64,000 nucleotides of DNA from QYOJ01 sp964616825 (GTDB lineage Bacteria > Bacteroidota > Bacteroidia > Bacteroidales > FEN-979): NCBI GenBank assembly GCA_964616825.1, contig CAZTSX010000001.1, positions 124,001 through 188,000 of the forward strand, given 5' to 3'. The stretch's first letter is position 1; every line of letters starts with the position of its first letter. The position numbers were made by a program, and so were the translations under genes. Shown piece by piece: positions 51,873 to 61,500 of this stretch. Below the pieces are notes generated by a model. The model did no database searches. It saw only the letters and a program-made list of their open reading frames with translations, and had not been told where the DNA came from.

Positions 51873-52628
51873 TCAGTTTTCCTGATTCAACGCTTTTTTA
51901 ATCGAATCGTATACCCGATTCACGACTTCTTCAATGGGTTGATCCTCAGGCTCCACCGGATCCAGCACTGTGTACGAAATTTTTTGTCCGAATTTTAGCG
52001 GAAAAAAACCTTTCGCCATCAGATGACTATGGCCATCAACCACAAAGGGAACAATAACAGCTGCCGGGGCAGCACGAAGTAATGTATGAATCCCTGCTGG
52101 CATAAATTGTTTGATCCGTCCTGTTTTACTGCGCGTGCCTTCAGGAAAAATGCAGGCTGCATGATTGTTTTCCTGAATCAACCGGCCAAGTTTTAATATC
52201 TCCTTCACAGATTGAGTTGGGTTTTCCCGATCGATTAGTGCCGATTTTCCATGTTTTAAGTTGTATGAGATACTTGGCAGATTTTTAGAGAGTTCAATTT
52301 TCGAGATGAACTTGGGATAGTACTTCTTGAATCCCCAAACAACGGCCGGTATATCGTACATGCTTTGATGGTTAGAGACGATGATGATCGGCCTGCTATC
52401 AGGAATCTTTTCAAACCCCGAGAATTTTACGCTGCACCCCAAGATGTATAATCCTTTTACCAGGAACAGATTAAGCAAATCAACACTCTTTTTTCGTACC
52501 GGATCACCAAAGAGATGTAGAGCTACTACCTGAATAGGATGGAACAACCCCAACATCAGAAAGTAATAGAGGTGAAATACCGGAGTTAGCAAATAGCCTA
52601 ATAGCTTTTTCATGGGTTTAATTGCCAT
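51873..52628 (-). CDS. plsC: 1-acyl-sn-glycerol-3-phosphate acyltransferase
   Basis: The protein is about 251 aa. The acyltransferase motif NHQSMYD (His-x4-Asp), IDRENPTQS and FPEGTRSKTGRIKQF are the PlsC motifs I to III, used to transfer a fatty acyl chain to lysophosphatidic acid in the inner membrane. The N-terminus has a hydrophobic helix (PVFHLYYFLMLGLFHPIQVVAL). Alternative starts are 52679 and 52613. The gene is divergent from the amidohydrolase gene. Confidence 0.85.
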   Translation of the reverse strand: MAIKPMKKLLGYLLTPVFHLYYFLMLGLFHPIQVVALHLFGDPVRKKSVDLLNLFLVKGLYILGCSVKFSGFEKIPDSRPIIIVSNHQSMYDIPAVVWGFKKYYPKFISKIELSKNLPSISYNLKHGKSALIDRENPTQSVKEILKLGRLIQENNHAACIFPEGTRSKTGRIKQFMPAGIHTLLRAAPAAVIVPFVVDGHSHLMAKGFFPLKFGQKISYTVLDPVEPEDQPIEEVVNRVYDSIKKALNQEN

Positions 52629-52703
52629 TAAAAGTATCATTTCCTGGCCATGAAACCAAAAGAATGAAACAGTCTGCACGATTGATTAGAATAAATATTT
52701 TCC

Positions 52704-52711
52704 TAAATTTG
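52704..52711 (+). promoter_or_regulatory. -7 box directly before the amidohydrolase ATG
   Basis: TAAATTTG matches TAnnTTTG. Its last base is only 6 nt before the ATG at 52718, so the transcript would be leaderless or nearly so. Confidence 0.45.
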
Positions 52712-52717
52712 GTGTAT

Positions 52718-54496
52718 ATGAAGAAAAAGATCATTTACCGCACTCTCATTGTCGTCATACTGTTGCTGATCCTTGGTTTGGTTTACCACTATTTTATCAG
52801 ATACAGTTTTTCGATCACAAGGGATGGCGCCCATCCCGCTGAGCTTGTTATCGTACATTCCGACATTTTCACTGCAGACACGGCTCAACCGAAAGCAGAA
52901 GCGATTGCTGTCAGGAACGGGAAGTTCGTTTACGTGGGTAAAAACAACGGGGTGCGCGACTATATCGGACCCAAAACAAAGGTCATTAACGCCAAAGGGA
53001 AGATGCTGGTGCCGGGACTTATTGATAATCATTGTCATGTGATTTGGATGAGTGCACTTCAGGGGATCATGCTAAACGCATACCATGTCACCTCACTGGA
53101 TGAACTAAAAAGCGAGATACGAAAACACGCGAAAAAGAATCCGGATGACCCGTTCATTATGGCAATCGGTTGGAATTATGATCATGTTCGGGGGTACATT
53201 CCCGACACAGCACTTGCGGATCAGATACTCGACGACAGGCCCTTGTTCCTATGGGCGTATGATGGACACTCAGGATGGGTGAACTCAAAGGCGCTTAAAC
53301 TAATGCAGGAAAAAAATCCTGAGGCATTCGAAGAACTTACACCCGAAAGAGATAAAAAGACAGGCCAGCCTACAGGTATTCTGCTGCATTTCTATGCGTT
53401 TAATCCGTTTGATTATTTCCCGCTGAAGACGCTTGATACAAACATCACTGCACGTTTGCTCAATGCACAGGAAAAGGTGCTTCGGGAGGCCTTATCGTAT
53501 GGTATAACGACACTCAACGACGTGCAAATCTACCAGTCGGTTATGCCCATGATAGAACTGTTTAAAGAACGTGACATAAGTAAAGACATTCGTATACGTG
53601 GTTCGTACTATATCAGTCATTACGCGCGTGATGATGAGAATCTAAATTCAGAACTTGAGGAATGGATCAGAACCGGAAAACGGCTCTCGGATGAGAACCT
53701 TTTCCTGGGTAATTCCGTGAAAATGTATGTTGACGGTGTACCCGGCAGTCAAACATCATATATGCTTAACCCGTATAGCAACCGGACAGATTACAAAGGA
53801 CACGTGTTGTGGACACAGGAGGAACTTAACCGTGTGGTTACTATTGCGGATTCGTTAGGGTTGCAGACTTGTATACACGGTACCGGGGAAGCCGGAATAA
53901 GACGTATTGTTAACGCTGTTGAGTACGCGCGCAAAATGAACTGCCAGCGGGACTCGCGTCACCGCATTGAGCACTGTGAACTTCCCACTCCGGAGGAACA
54001 GGTTCGTATGGCCGAACTTGGCATGCACGCCGCTATGCAGCCATGTCATTTTTACTGGGATTCTGCTTCCGCGATGTCAATTGGAGATGAGAGGCTTCGA
54101 AGACTCATGCCATGGAGGAGCCTTGAAAAAGCGGGGATAACCGTATCATTCGGTAGTGACTGGGTAGCGGGGCCTCTTAACCCGGTCTACGGGCTTCTCA
54201 TAGCTGGAACACGGTATAATTTTACGGGTACCGATGAATGGGGACCCGATGAGAAAATACAATTGGATGATGCGTTACGCCATTACACGATCGACTGCGC
54301 AAAATCGCTCATGCTGGAGGACCGTATAGGCTCAATCGAGACCGGAAAATACGCGGATTTCGCGATTTACACAGTCGATCTCACGAAGATAACCAACTGG
54401 TGGTTCTTACTTACCCACGATTTAGATATCGGAGACCTCGATGATTTCGTCTATTTGACATCTGTTGGGGGCAGGATCGTTTATGAAAAAATATGA
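52718..54496 (+). CDS. YtcJ-type amidohydrolase, membrane-anchored or exported
   Basis: The 592-aa protein starts MKKKIIYRTLIVVILLLILGLVYHYFI, an N-terminal helix. The amidohydrolase_3 domain shows VPGLIDNHCHVIW (metal-binding HxH), VDGVPGSQTSY, CIHGTGEAG, RHRIEHCELP and SFGSDWVAGPLNP (metal Asp). YtcJ-like enzymes hydrolyse amide or amidine bonds of unknown substrates. Arginine is coded unusually often by CGT and CGC compared with neighbours, suggesting acquisition by transfer. A longer frame from 52622 starts inside the divergent gene. Confidence 0.85.
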   Translation: MKKKIIYRTLIVVILLLILGLVYHYFIRYSFSITRDGAHPAELVIVHSDIFTADTAQPKAEAIAVRNGKFVYVGKNNGVRDYIGPKTKVINAKGKMLVPGLIDNHCHVIWMSALQGIMLNAYHVTSLDELKSEIRKHAKKNPDDPFIMAIGWNYDHVRGYIPDTALADQILDDRPLFLWAYDGHSGWVNSKALKLMQEKNPEAFEELTPERDKKTGQPTGILLHFYAFNPFDYFPLKTLDTNITARLLNAQEKVLREALSYGITTLNDVQIYQSVMPMIELFKERDISKDIRIRGSYYISHYARDDENLNSELEEWIRTGKRLSDENLFLGNSVKMYVDGVPGSQTSYMLNPYSNRTDYKGHVLWTQEELNRVVTIADSLGLQTCIHGTGEAGIRRIVNAVEYARKMNCQRDSRHRIEHCELPTPEEQVRMAELGMHAAMQPCHFYWDSASAMSIGDERLRRLMPWRSLEKAGITVSFGSDWVAGPLNPVYGLLIAGTRYNFTGTDEWGPDEKIQLDDALRHYTIDCAKSLMLEDRIGSIETGKYADFAIYTVDLTKITNWWFLLTHDLDIGDLDDFVYLTSVGGRIVYEKI

Positions 54497-54776
54497 GTAA
54501 CCAATCCTGCTCATTCATCTATTGGTCATCATAATCATTTAATCTTTTCATCTTTTATCGTATTTAAGTTAAGTTCAATCACATCAAATATACGATAATA
54601 TTTACCATATATCAATGTTTTATTTATCTCAGTTTCACAGATGCATAGAGTTCCTTTCCGGTGAGGAGTTACTGATGATCAAACAATCCAGCGAGTTATT
54701 GATTTGAATGGAAATGAGTTCTATTTGAACGATTAGGTTGTGTATTCAGAGTGTTCAATGAAAAAGTAGTAAACAT
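54497..54776. other. Gene-free AT-rich spacer
   Basis: No coding frame, RNA gene or repeat is supported between the amidohydrolase stop and the tRNA terminator. Several stop codons interrupt all frames. Confidence 0.6.
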
Positions 54777-54807
54777 AAAAAAAGCGAGCAGTATTTTCCT
54801 GCTCGCT
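54777..54807 (-). terminator. Rho-independent terminator after tRNA-Pro
   Basis: AGCGAGCAG and CTGCTCGCT form a 9-bp stem. The minus strand continues into a T-tract of seven. It lies 8 nt after the tRNA 3' end. Confidence 0.88.
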
Positions 54808-54814
54808 AAATTAG

Positions 54815-54888
54815 TCGGGGTGAGAAGACTCGAACTTCCGACCTCTTGCACCCCATGCAAGTACGCTAGCCAACTGCGCCACACCCCG
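54815..54888 (-). tRNA. tRNA-Pro (anticodon GGG)
   Basis: The 74-nt minus-strand gene folds as a full cloverleaf: acceptor CGGGGTG / CACCCCG with C1-G72 as in bacterial tRNA-Pro, D arm with GTTGGCTAG, anticodon stem CTTGC/GCAAG with loop ATGGGGT (anticodon GGG, reads CCC and CCU), and T arm with GTTCGAGTC. The discriminator is A; CCA is not encoded. A terminator follows directly. Confidence 0.95.
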
Positions 54889-54967
54889 ATCTCCCAGGGA
54901 TCACACCCCGAAAAGAGGTGCAAAAATAAGAAAAAATTGGTAGATTTGACACCAAACCCATTCCAAG

Positions 54968-55534
54968 ATGCAATACAATATCCTGCCATTAACAACAGAA
55001 CGAATCCCTGATTGGCTCGATTTTTTCGATCACCGGGCGTTTACTGACAACCGTTTCTGGAAAAGTTGTTATTGTACCTATTATCAGCTCAGGGGGGAGG
55101 TGAAAGAGCGGTTTAAACCTGTTGGATCACCTGTGAAGAAAAAGAACAGAGAGGTGGCTGTCGAGATGATTGAAGCAGGAATCATTCAGGGATATCTTTT
55201 CTATATGGATGGAGTGGTAACCGGCTGGTGCAATGCTAATGATAAAACGATGTTCCCGACGCTGAAAGCTACAGAACCTGTCGGAGAGATTCTTGCTGTG
55301 ATGTGCTTTGTGATCGCTCCCGGATTTCGGGGAAAAGGAGTTGCTGCCAGCCTCCTTGAATATAGCATCAACGATGCCCATAAACGAGAATTCAAAGCCA
55401 TCGAGGGACGAGCCAACAAAACAGCAAAAACAGCATCCGGGCTTCATCATGGCCCGATAGCACTTTATGAAAAGCTGGGATTCACAAGCATTGGTGAAAA
55501 GAGAGGGCAATTGATCTTTCAGCTCAATCTTTAA
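54968..55534 (+). CDS. GNAT-family N-acetyltransferase
   Basis: The 188-aa protein has the GNAT acetyl-CoA site in ILAVMCFVIAPGFRGKGVAASLLEYSI (RGKGVA pyrophosphate loop), followed by GPIALYEKLGFTSIGE as motif B. The N-terminus contains FWKSCYCTYYQL, a Cys-rich element present in some GNAT subgroups. The acyl acceptor is unknown. It overlaps by 11 nt the convergent giant protein gene. Confidence 0.88.
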   Translation: MQYNILPLTTERIPDWLDFFDHRAFTDNRFWKSCYCTYYQLRGEVKERFKPVGSPVKKKNREVAVEMIEAGIIQGYLFYMDGVVTGWCNANDKTMFPTLKATEPVGEILAVMCFVIAPGFRGKGVAASLLEYSINDAHKREFKAIEGRANKTAKTASGLHHGPIALYEKLGFTSIGEKRGQLIFQLNL

Positions 55535-58500
55535 CACACCTTACCGAAAACGCATTGATCCTCGAAGAGGGATAGTAGGAGGCACTGGGGACATATTCGG
55601 GATCGGCCAGCAGCTTTATCATGCTGTGAGCCCATGCTTTTTCAGGGCCGTGACGTGTAGATGACCAGATGAAGGTGGAGTTGATGATCGGCTCTTCTGC
55701 TCCAAATCGCCACTGCTTATTGTTAAACCTGACTCCCTCCAGCAGGGCATTGAGCCCGGAATAGCCGGTCACTTTCAGGGCATTCCCGGCGAATCCATGG
55801 TTGATGAAATTGGCAAAGAGGATGTTCCACTCATCCTCCGACGGGATATGCCATCCCGCCAGACAAAGACCTTTTACTCCCTCACTCTCACTATACTCCA
55901 TGATCTCATCCCACTGGTACAATCCTCCGGCAGTATTGCACATCGTTAACTGATTGGTATAGCAATACTTCTCAGGGGCACAGTTATCGCTATGCATAAT
56001 CTGTTGTAGGACCTGAGCGCCGTAATTAAGGTTAGCAGCGAGCCAGCACTGACTGCCGATCTGAACAGTAGGATATTCCCATCCGTCCCGACCATCTATG
56101 ATTGTATCACCGCAGATAAATGAAGTTGAGAAAACAACTGAAATATACACGGTGTCGCTTCGTGTACAGTCATACATGTTTGTATAGGAGTAACGTACCG
56201 GATGCCGGCCTGGTCCCGCAGCAGCGGGATTAAACGAGTTGCCGGAGACATGATCGCCTTCAAAAACCCCTCCACGTGGAACTCCGCCTCTCAGCAGAAT
56301 GGACCGGGCTCCTGTAGTTGTGATGGTATCGAAACAGACAGGCAAAGTAACAACCGGAGATGGTTTGATCCCAACAGTCACCTGGTTGGATGTTCCCGGG
56401 CATCCATTCGCCATGGGAGAGATGTGATAGGTTACCGAACCGGGTGTAAATGCCGAGGTGACCAGCTTTTGCCTGATGAGATTCCCACTCCCTGATGAGA
56501 AACCACTCAGGTAGAATGAGCTGGGAGTAGCTGTCCAGGTAAATGTGGCACCGGCAACATGGGAGCTTAGAGCCAGGAAGGAACTGTCACCCGAACAGAG
56601 GGTGTCTACGGGAGGGGTGATGATAACATCCGGAACCGGGTAGACCACCACCCTGAAATGAGCGGTATCTCCACTACATGAATTCGATTCGGGTGTAACG
56701 ACGTAGAGAACGGTATCAACATTGTAGCCGTTATTGACCAGCATCTGCTGGATTATACTTCCCGTTCCATTGCTATATCCCGACACGGCTCCGGAAGGAC
56801 AGGATGCAGTCCAGGTAAACGTAGTTGGGTAAGTGAGGCTGGATTGTAGAGGAATCTGAACAGTATTCTGGTTGCAGATGGCATAGAAGCGTATGGTATT
56901 GGTGATTTCAGGAAGCGGATTGATGGTGACTATCACTGAATCCGGAATTCCGGGCGGACAGCCAAATGCTTCCGGCGTGACAGTGTAAGAAATGGATTCG
57001 ATAGTGGTTGTCAGATTCAGCAGTGTATCGGCAATGACATCTCCGTTTCCGGATTGATTCCCGGTGACATTCGGGTTCGTGGATGTGGTCCATGTGAAGG
57101 TGGTGGTTGGTACCTGGGAGAGACACTGTATTGATGTGATATCTCCGGAACAGATAACAGGACTCGGCGGCGAGAAAGATACATCCGGAACCGGATAGAC
57201 AGATACTGTGAAATCCATAGATGGACCAAGACAACCATTTGCTGCGGGGATCATGTGGTAGATCACGCTATCGATGGCCGGGCTGGCGTTTGTTAGTTGC
57301 TGGTCCAGCAGTGTATCCGGGATCGTATTTGGAGACCATCCGGTAACTTCCCCGGAAAGTTGCGTACAGGTCCAGGTAAATGTGCTCCCCGTAATGTTTG
57401 ACAGGAGCGTGGTGTTGGTCCATGCGTTGTTACAGATATTTATCGAAGTTGGGTTGTTTGAAAGATCCGGAACGGGAAAAATAACAACCGTGTAATCGAC
57501 GGAGTCGCCCTGGCAACCATCTGCTTCCGGAACGATCCGGTAGATCAGGGTGTCAATCTCATATCCCGAATTGGCAATCACCTGGCTGATAAGAGTATCT
57601 CCCGGACCCGGATTGGTGGAGTAACCGGATAAATTTGCAGAGTTGGTGAATGCCCGCCACGTGAACGTGGTACCGATGACACCAGATTCCAGTTCGATAC
57701 TGGTATTGAGGCCGCTACATTGTGACTGAGTCAGGAGAGGATTGGTCAGGGTAGGAATTGGATATACGATGACCAGAAAATCGTAAACAGGTCCATTGCA
57801 CCCATTGGATTGCGGAGTGATGTGATAGATCACTGTATCAGGTATTGAACCCGACAAGGTGAGGGTTTGATCAATCAGCGTGGCTGGTGTAGAGGTATTT
57901 TCTGACCATCCCGTAACCGATGCTCCTCCGGTACAGCTCCAGGTGAAAGTTGTTCCGGCAACATTGGACAACAAGGTAAGGCTGGTGCTTGAACCGGTGC
58001 AGATTGACCTGCTCAATGGGGTGTTTGCCAGGTCGGGAACAGGGAATACAACCACCCGGAACTCTTTTTCAGGACCGCTACAGCTAAAGGCTTCCGGGGT
58101 AACCTGGTAACTCACAGTATCGATGGTGAAACCAGAGTTGGTGATTGTTTGAGAGATCTCAGAACCTGATCCGGCGCTGTATCCTGACAGGTTTGGTGAT
58201 GATGAAACAGCCGTCCATGAATAGGTTGTGAGATAGATCGTCGAGACAAGCGTGATATCGGTTGTTGATCCTGAGCAGATAGATGTATCCGTGCTGACAT
58301 TTGTAATTGCAGGGAGGGGATTTACGATAACAACAAAATCGACGGTGATACCGATGCAACCTTCGGTATTGGGTGTGATGGAGTAAGTAACACTGCCCGG
58401 GATCGTATCCATGTTAACGAGTATCTGGTTGATCAAGCTTCCGGAACCATCCGCGAATCCGGTGATCGTCCCCGAGGTTAAGGCTGCTGTCCATGTTAGG

Positions 58501-61500
58501 GTAGCTCCTGGCTGGGTAGTGGTAAGGAGGATGTTTGTGGAGTCACCGGAACAGATGGTCTTCTCCAGGGGTGAGTTGGTTATGGCAGGTGGAGGTGTCA
58601 GTGTCAGAACCAGGGTATCTCCTTCAACCGGACAGGAGGTCAATCCGAAAGCCTGAAGGATCAATTCCACAGATCCCGAGGCGATGTCAACCGGTCCGGG
58701 GGTATATTCCGGAAGCAGGATTCCTGTTGCATTAAATGCCCCGTCACCCGTTGTAACCCATTCGAGAGAAGAATAATTGGTCGCAATGGCGCTTGTGACA
58801 GTGAAGGTCCAGTTGGCACAGATAGCCGTATCCGGACCAGCATAAGATGTGGCGGGATCGTTGAAGGTCAGGATCATCGCATCGGTGTCGTCGCCGCACA
58901 GCCCGACAGCAAAGAGAGAAAGGGTGACAGTTCCAAGAGTCCAGTCGGCCAGGCTAGGCGTGTATGTCGCATTGACAAGGCTGGTATCGTCGAATGTACC
59001 CGTGCCAGAAGTACTCCACAGAACAAGGTTAGAGTTGATGACTAACGCATCGGCAAGCAGGTGAGGGTAGCTGGTACATGCAACAGTATCAGCTCCTGCA
59101 AAAGCGATCGCTGATGGAAGTACGATGACTTCTGTGGTATCTCTCGTAACGCAGTTTCCCGGACGGGTGGTGAGAAGAATGTAGTCGGTTGTATCCGCCT
59201 GGGACAGAAGGGTGTTATAATTGAAGATTGGATCCGGAAGCGTATGGGAGTTGAGAAAAGAAGTTGGGATCCAATAGTAGCTGTAACCGGTTATGCCCGG
59301 CATTCCCAGCTGTGCGTCTACTTGCATACATACCTCTACATCAGGACCTGCATTGAGCAGGTGAATATTGTTGACAGGCAGAACCACGTCTCCACAGGTA
59401 CACCCATTATCGGAAAGCCTCATAGCAGCCAGGATTTTACATACCTTATCACCGGGTACAGGGAAGATGGCTGTGGCTATCACACTTTCTCCGGGCAGCG
59501 TCCCACCAGTGGTTACGGTTTGCATGTAAAGCGAGTCACTTCCGGTATCATCAGGAATCCCGTTGTTGTTGGCATCATACACAAAAAGGACATCCAGCGT
59601 AGAGGAATTGAGGGTATCGGTTCCGATATTTTGAATAGCGTAGCTGATCGATACGGTTTCTCCGGTGGTACCGTCCGGAACACTGGTGGCAGAATAGTTT
59701 GCAAATCCTACATGATCTTTGAAGATGGGTTTGTGCTGAATCTGTGTGGAGGTGATGGAGTGGATCAGACAACTGTCGCCAGGAACGGTTTGACAGTAGA
59801 CCATGGCTACAAGTAATGTGTTGGTTTCCAGCGGAATAGTATCGCACTGCAAGCTCCCGGGATCGATGTCTTCAAACTGAAAACTGAACACAATCGAATC
59901 ATTTACCGCCAGGTTTGGTTCGATATCAAAATCGATATAACGAATGCCGGCAATGGTGGTATTGGTATAGCTGGAAGGACCGTTATGCAGGTTCACCATC
60001 GAACCGGGAACGAAATCAAATGCATCATCGATAGAGATTTTAAGTTTTTCGATCGTAGAAACGGAAGAAGGTCCAAGGTTGATCACCTTTACATGGACAG
60101 GAGTGGGGTCGCTGCAGGTATTAAATCCTGCTCCGGATGTGGTGTTAATCACATAGAGGTTGACGTTGGTGGGGATGTTTGTGATCAATAGCTGCTGGGT
60201 ATATGAACCACGGGTTTGCACCTCTCCGCATGCATTGGCTGCCGAGGCAAATACCTGTAAAGATCTTCCCGAGGTGAATTCACAGTCGGTGATGATCTTG
60301 AACTGCAACCGGTATCCGTTTTTGGGAACGCTATCCACACCTAACAGGTAACCTATTCCATTGGGGTCATTGGAGATGTCAAAAACCCATTTATTACTTC
60401 CGGCAGGTTCATTGACAGGGTCGCTGATTGACACATAACTCCCGGTTGTGTATGGGTATTTGAACATGGAGACACCGGGCAGAATAGTCAATCCCGGAGG
60501 TACAGCTACTATCAGTTTCAGATCGAATGCATAGGAGAGCTGGGTATTGGTCACCACTGCCTCATACATCAGGGTATCGCACAGATCTACCGGGTTAACC
60601 GGTGAGGTGATGGAGAGGTTGACGCTGACATCTTTCGGATCGAGATAAAGCCAGGTAGTATTCTCCTCGCAAATATATCCGGAAGGAGGATAGCCGAGAT
60701 CGGGATTCACTGGCGGTCCTGCGCAATTGCTTCCGTGACGCACCAGCAGGCTGTCGTAATCACAAACGGAGTAGACAGCTTTGACAAGGAAATTCCGGCA
60801 AAAGTTTCCGGTGATGGACCCTGTCTGTACCCATGTTTTACCGGTGCCATAAGAAGTTGCCTGGTAAATGATTGGATTGCCCGGGTCGGTGATGTCTGTA
60901 ACACTCACTACAGTAATCCCTTCGTTCGCATTCTCAAATCCCAGCCAGTTGTTTTCTGCTTCAAACGATCGTTGGTTACACAATCTGATCTTCCATGTCA
61001 CGGTATCTTCTATTCCTTCAGCAGTAATGATCAAAGGGGTCAGTCCTATCAGTGGCGGGGTATATGAGATGGTTTTACTATTAGATCCTGAATGTGCGAT
61101 GCCTATCCCGTCTGCATAGAAATCGTAGTGGCCGGTGGCATACATCTGGTACGCATAATTTCCCAGCGCTTCACAGGAAGGTGAGGCAGTGAAGCGGATC
61201 CGGTCACGGTTATTGTAACAATCATAATAATCTGAATATCCCCATGTAGAATCCCTGACAAATATTAACCGTGTGCCACTGGCACTTACATCAATCAATG
61301 GATCGGCAATGACCTGGTTCACCAGGCTTCCATAATCGTTATGATATCCATGACGAGAGCTGCCCGTTTGATAGACAAATCCTTCAGGAAGGATGAATGT
61401 CATGGAGTCGAGGACATTGTATGGCCGTATCTCACCGGGAAAATTCGCATCACCGCCACAAGGATCCAGTGTCCGGTAAATCAACCCTTCATATTGGAAT

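Noticed and set aside
54751..55011. Frame of 86 codons over the tRNA gene
   Set aside because: It is a shadow of tRNA-Pro and its terminator.
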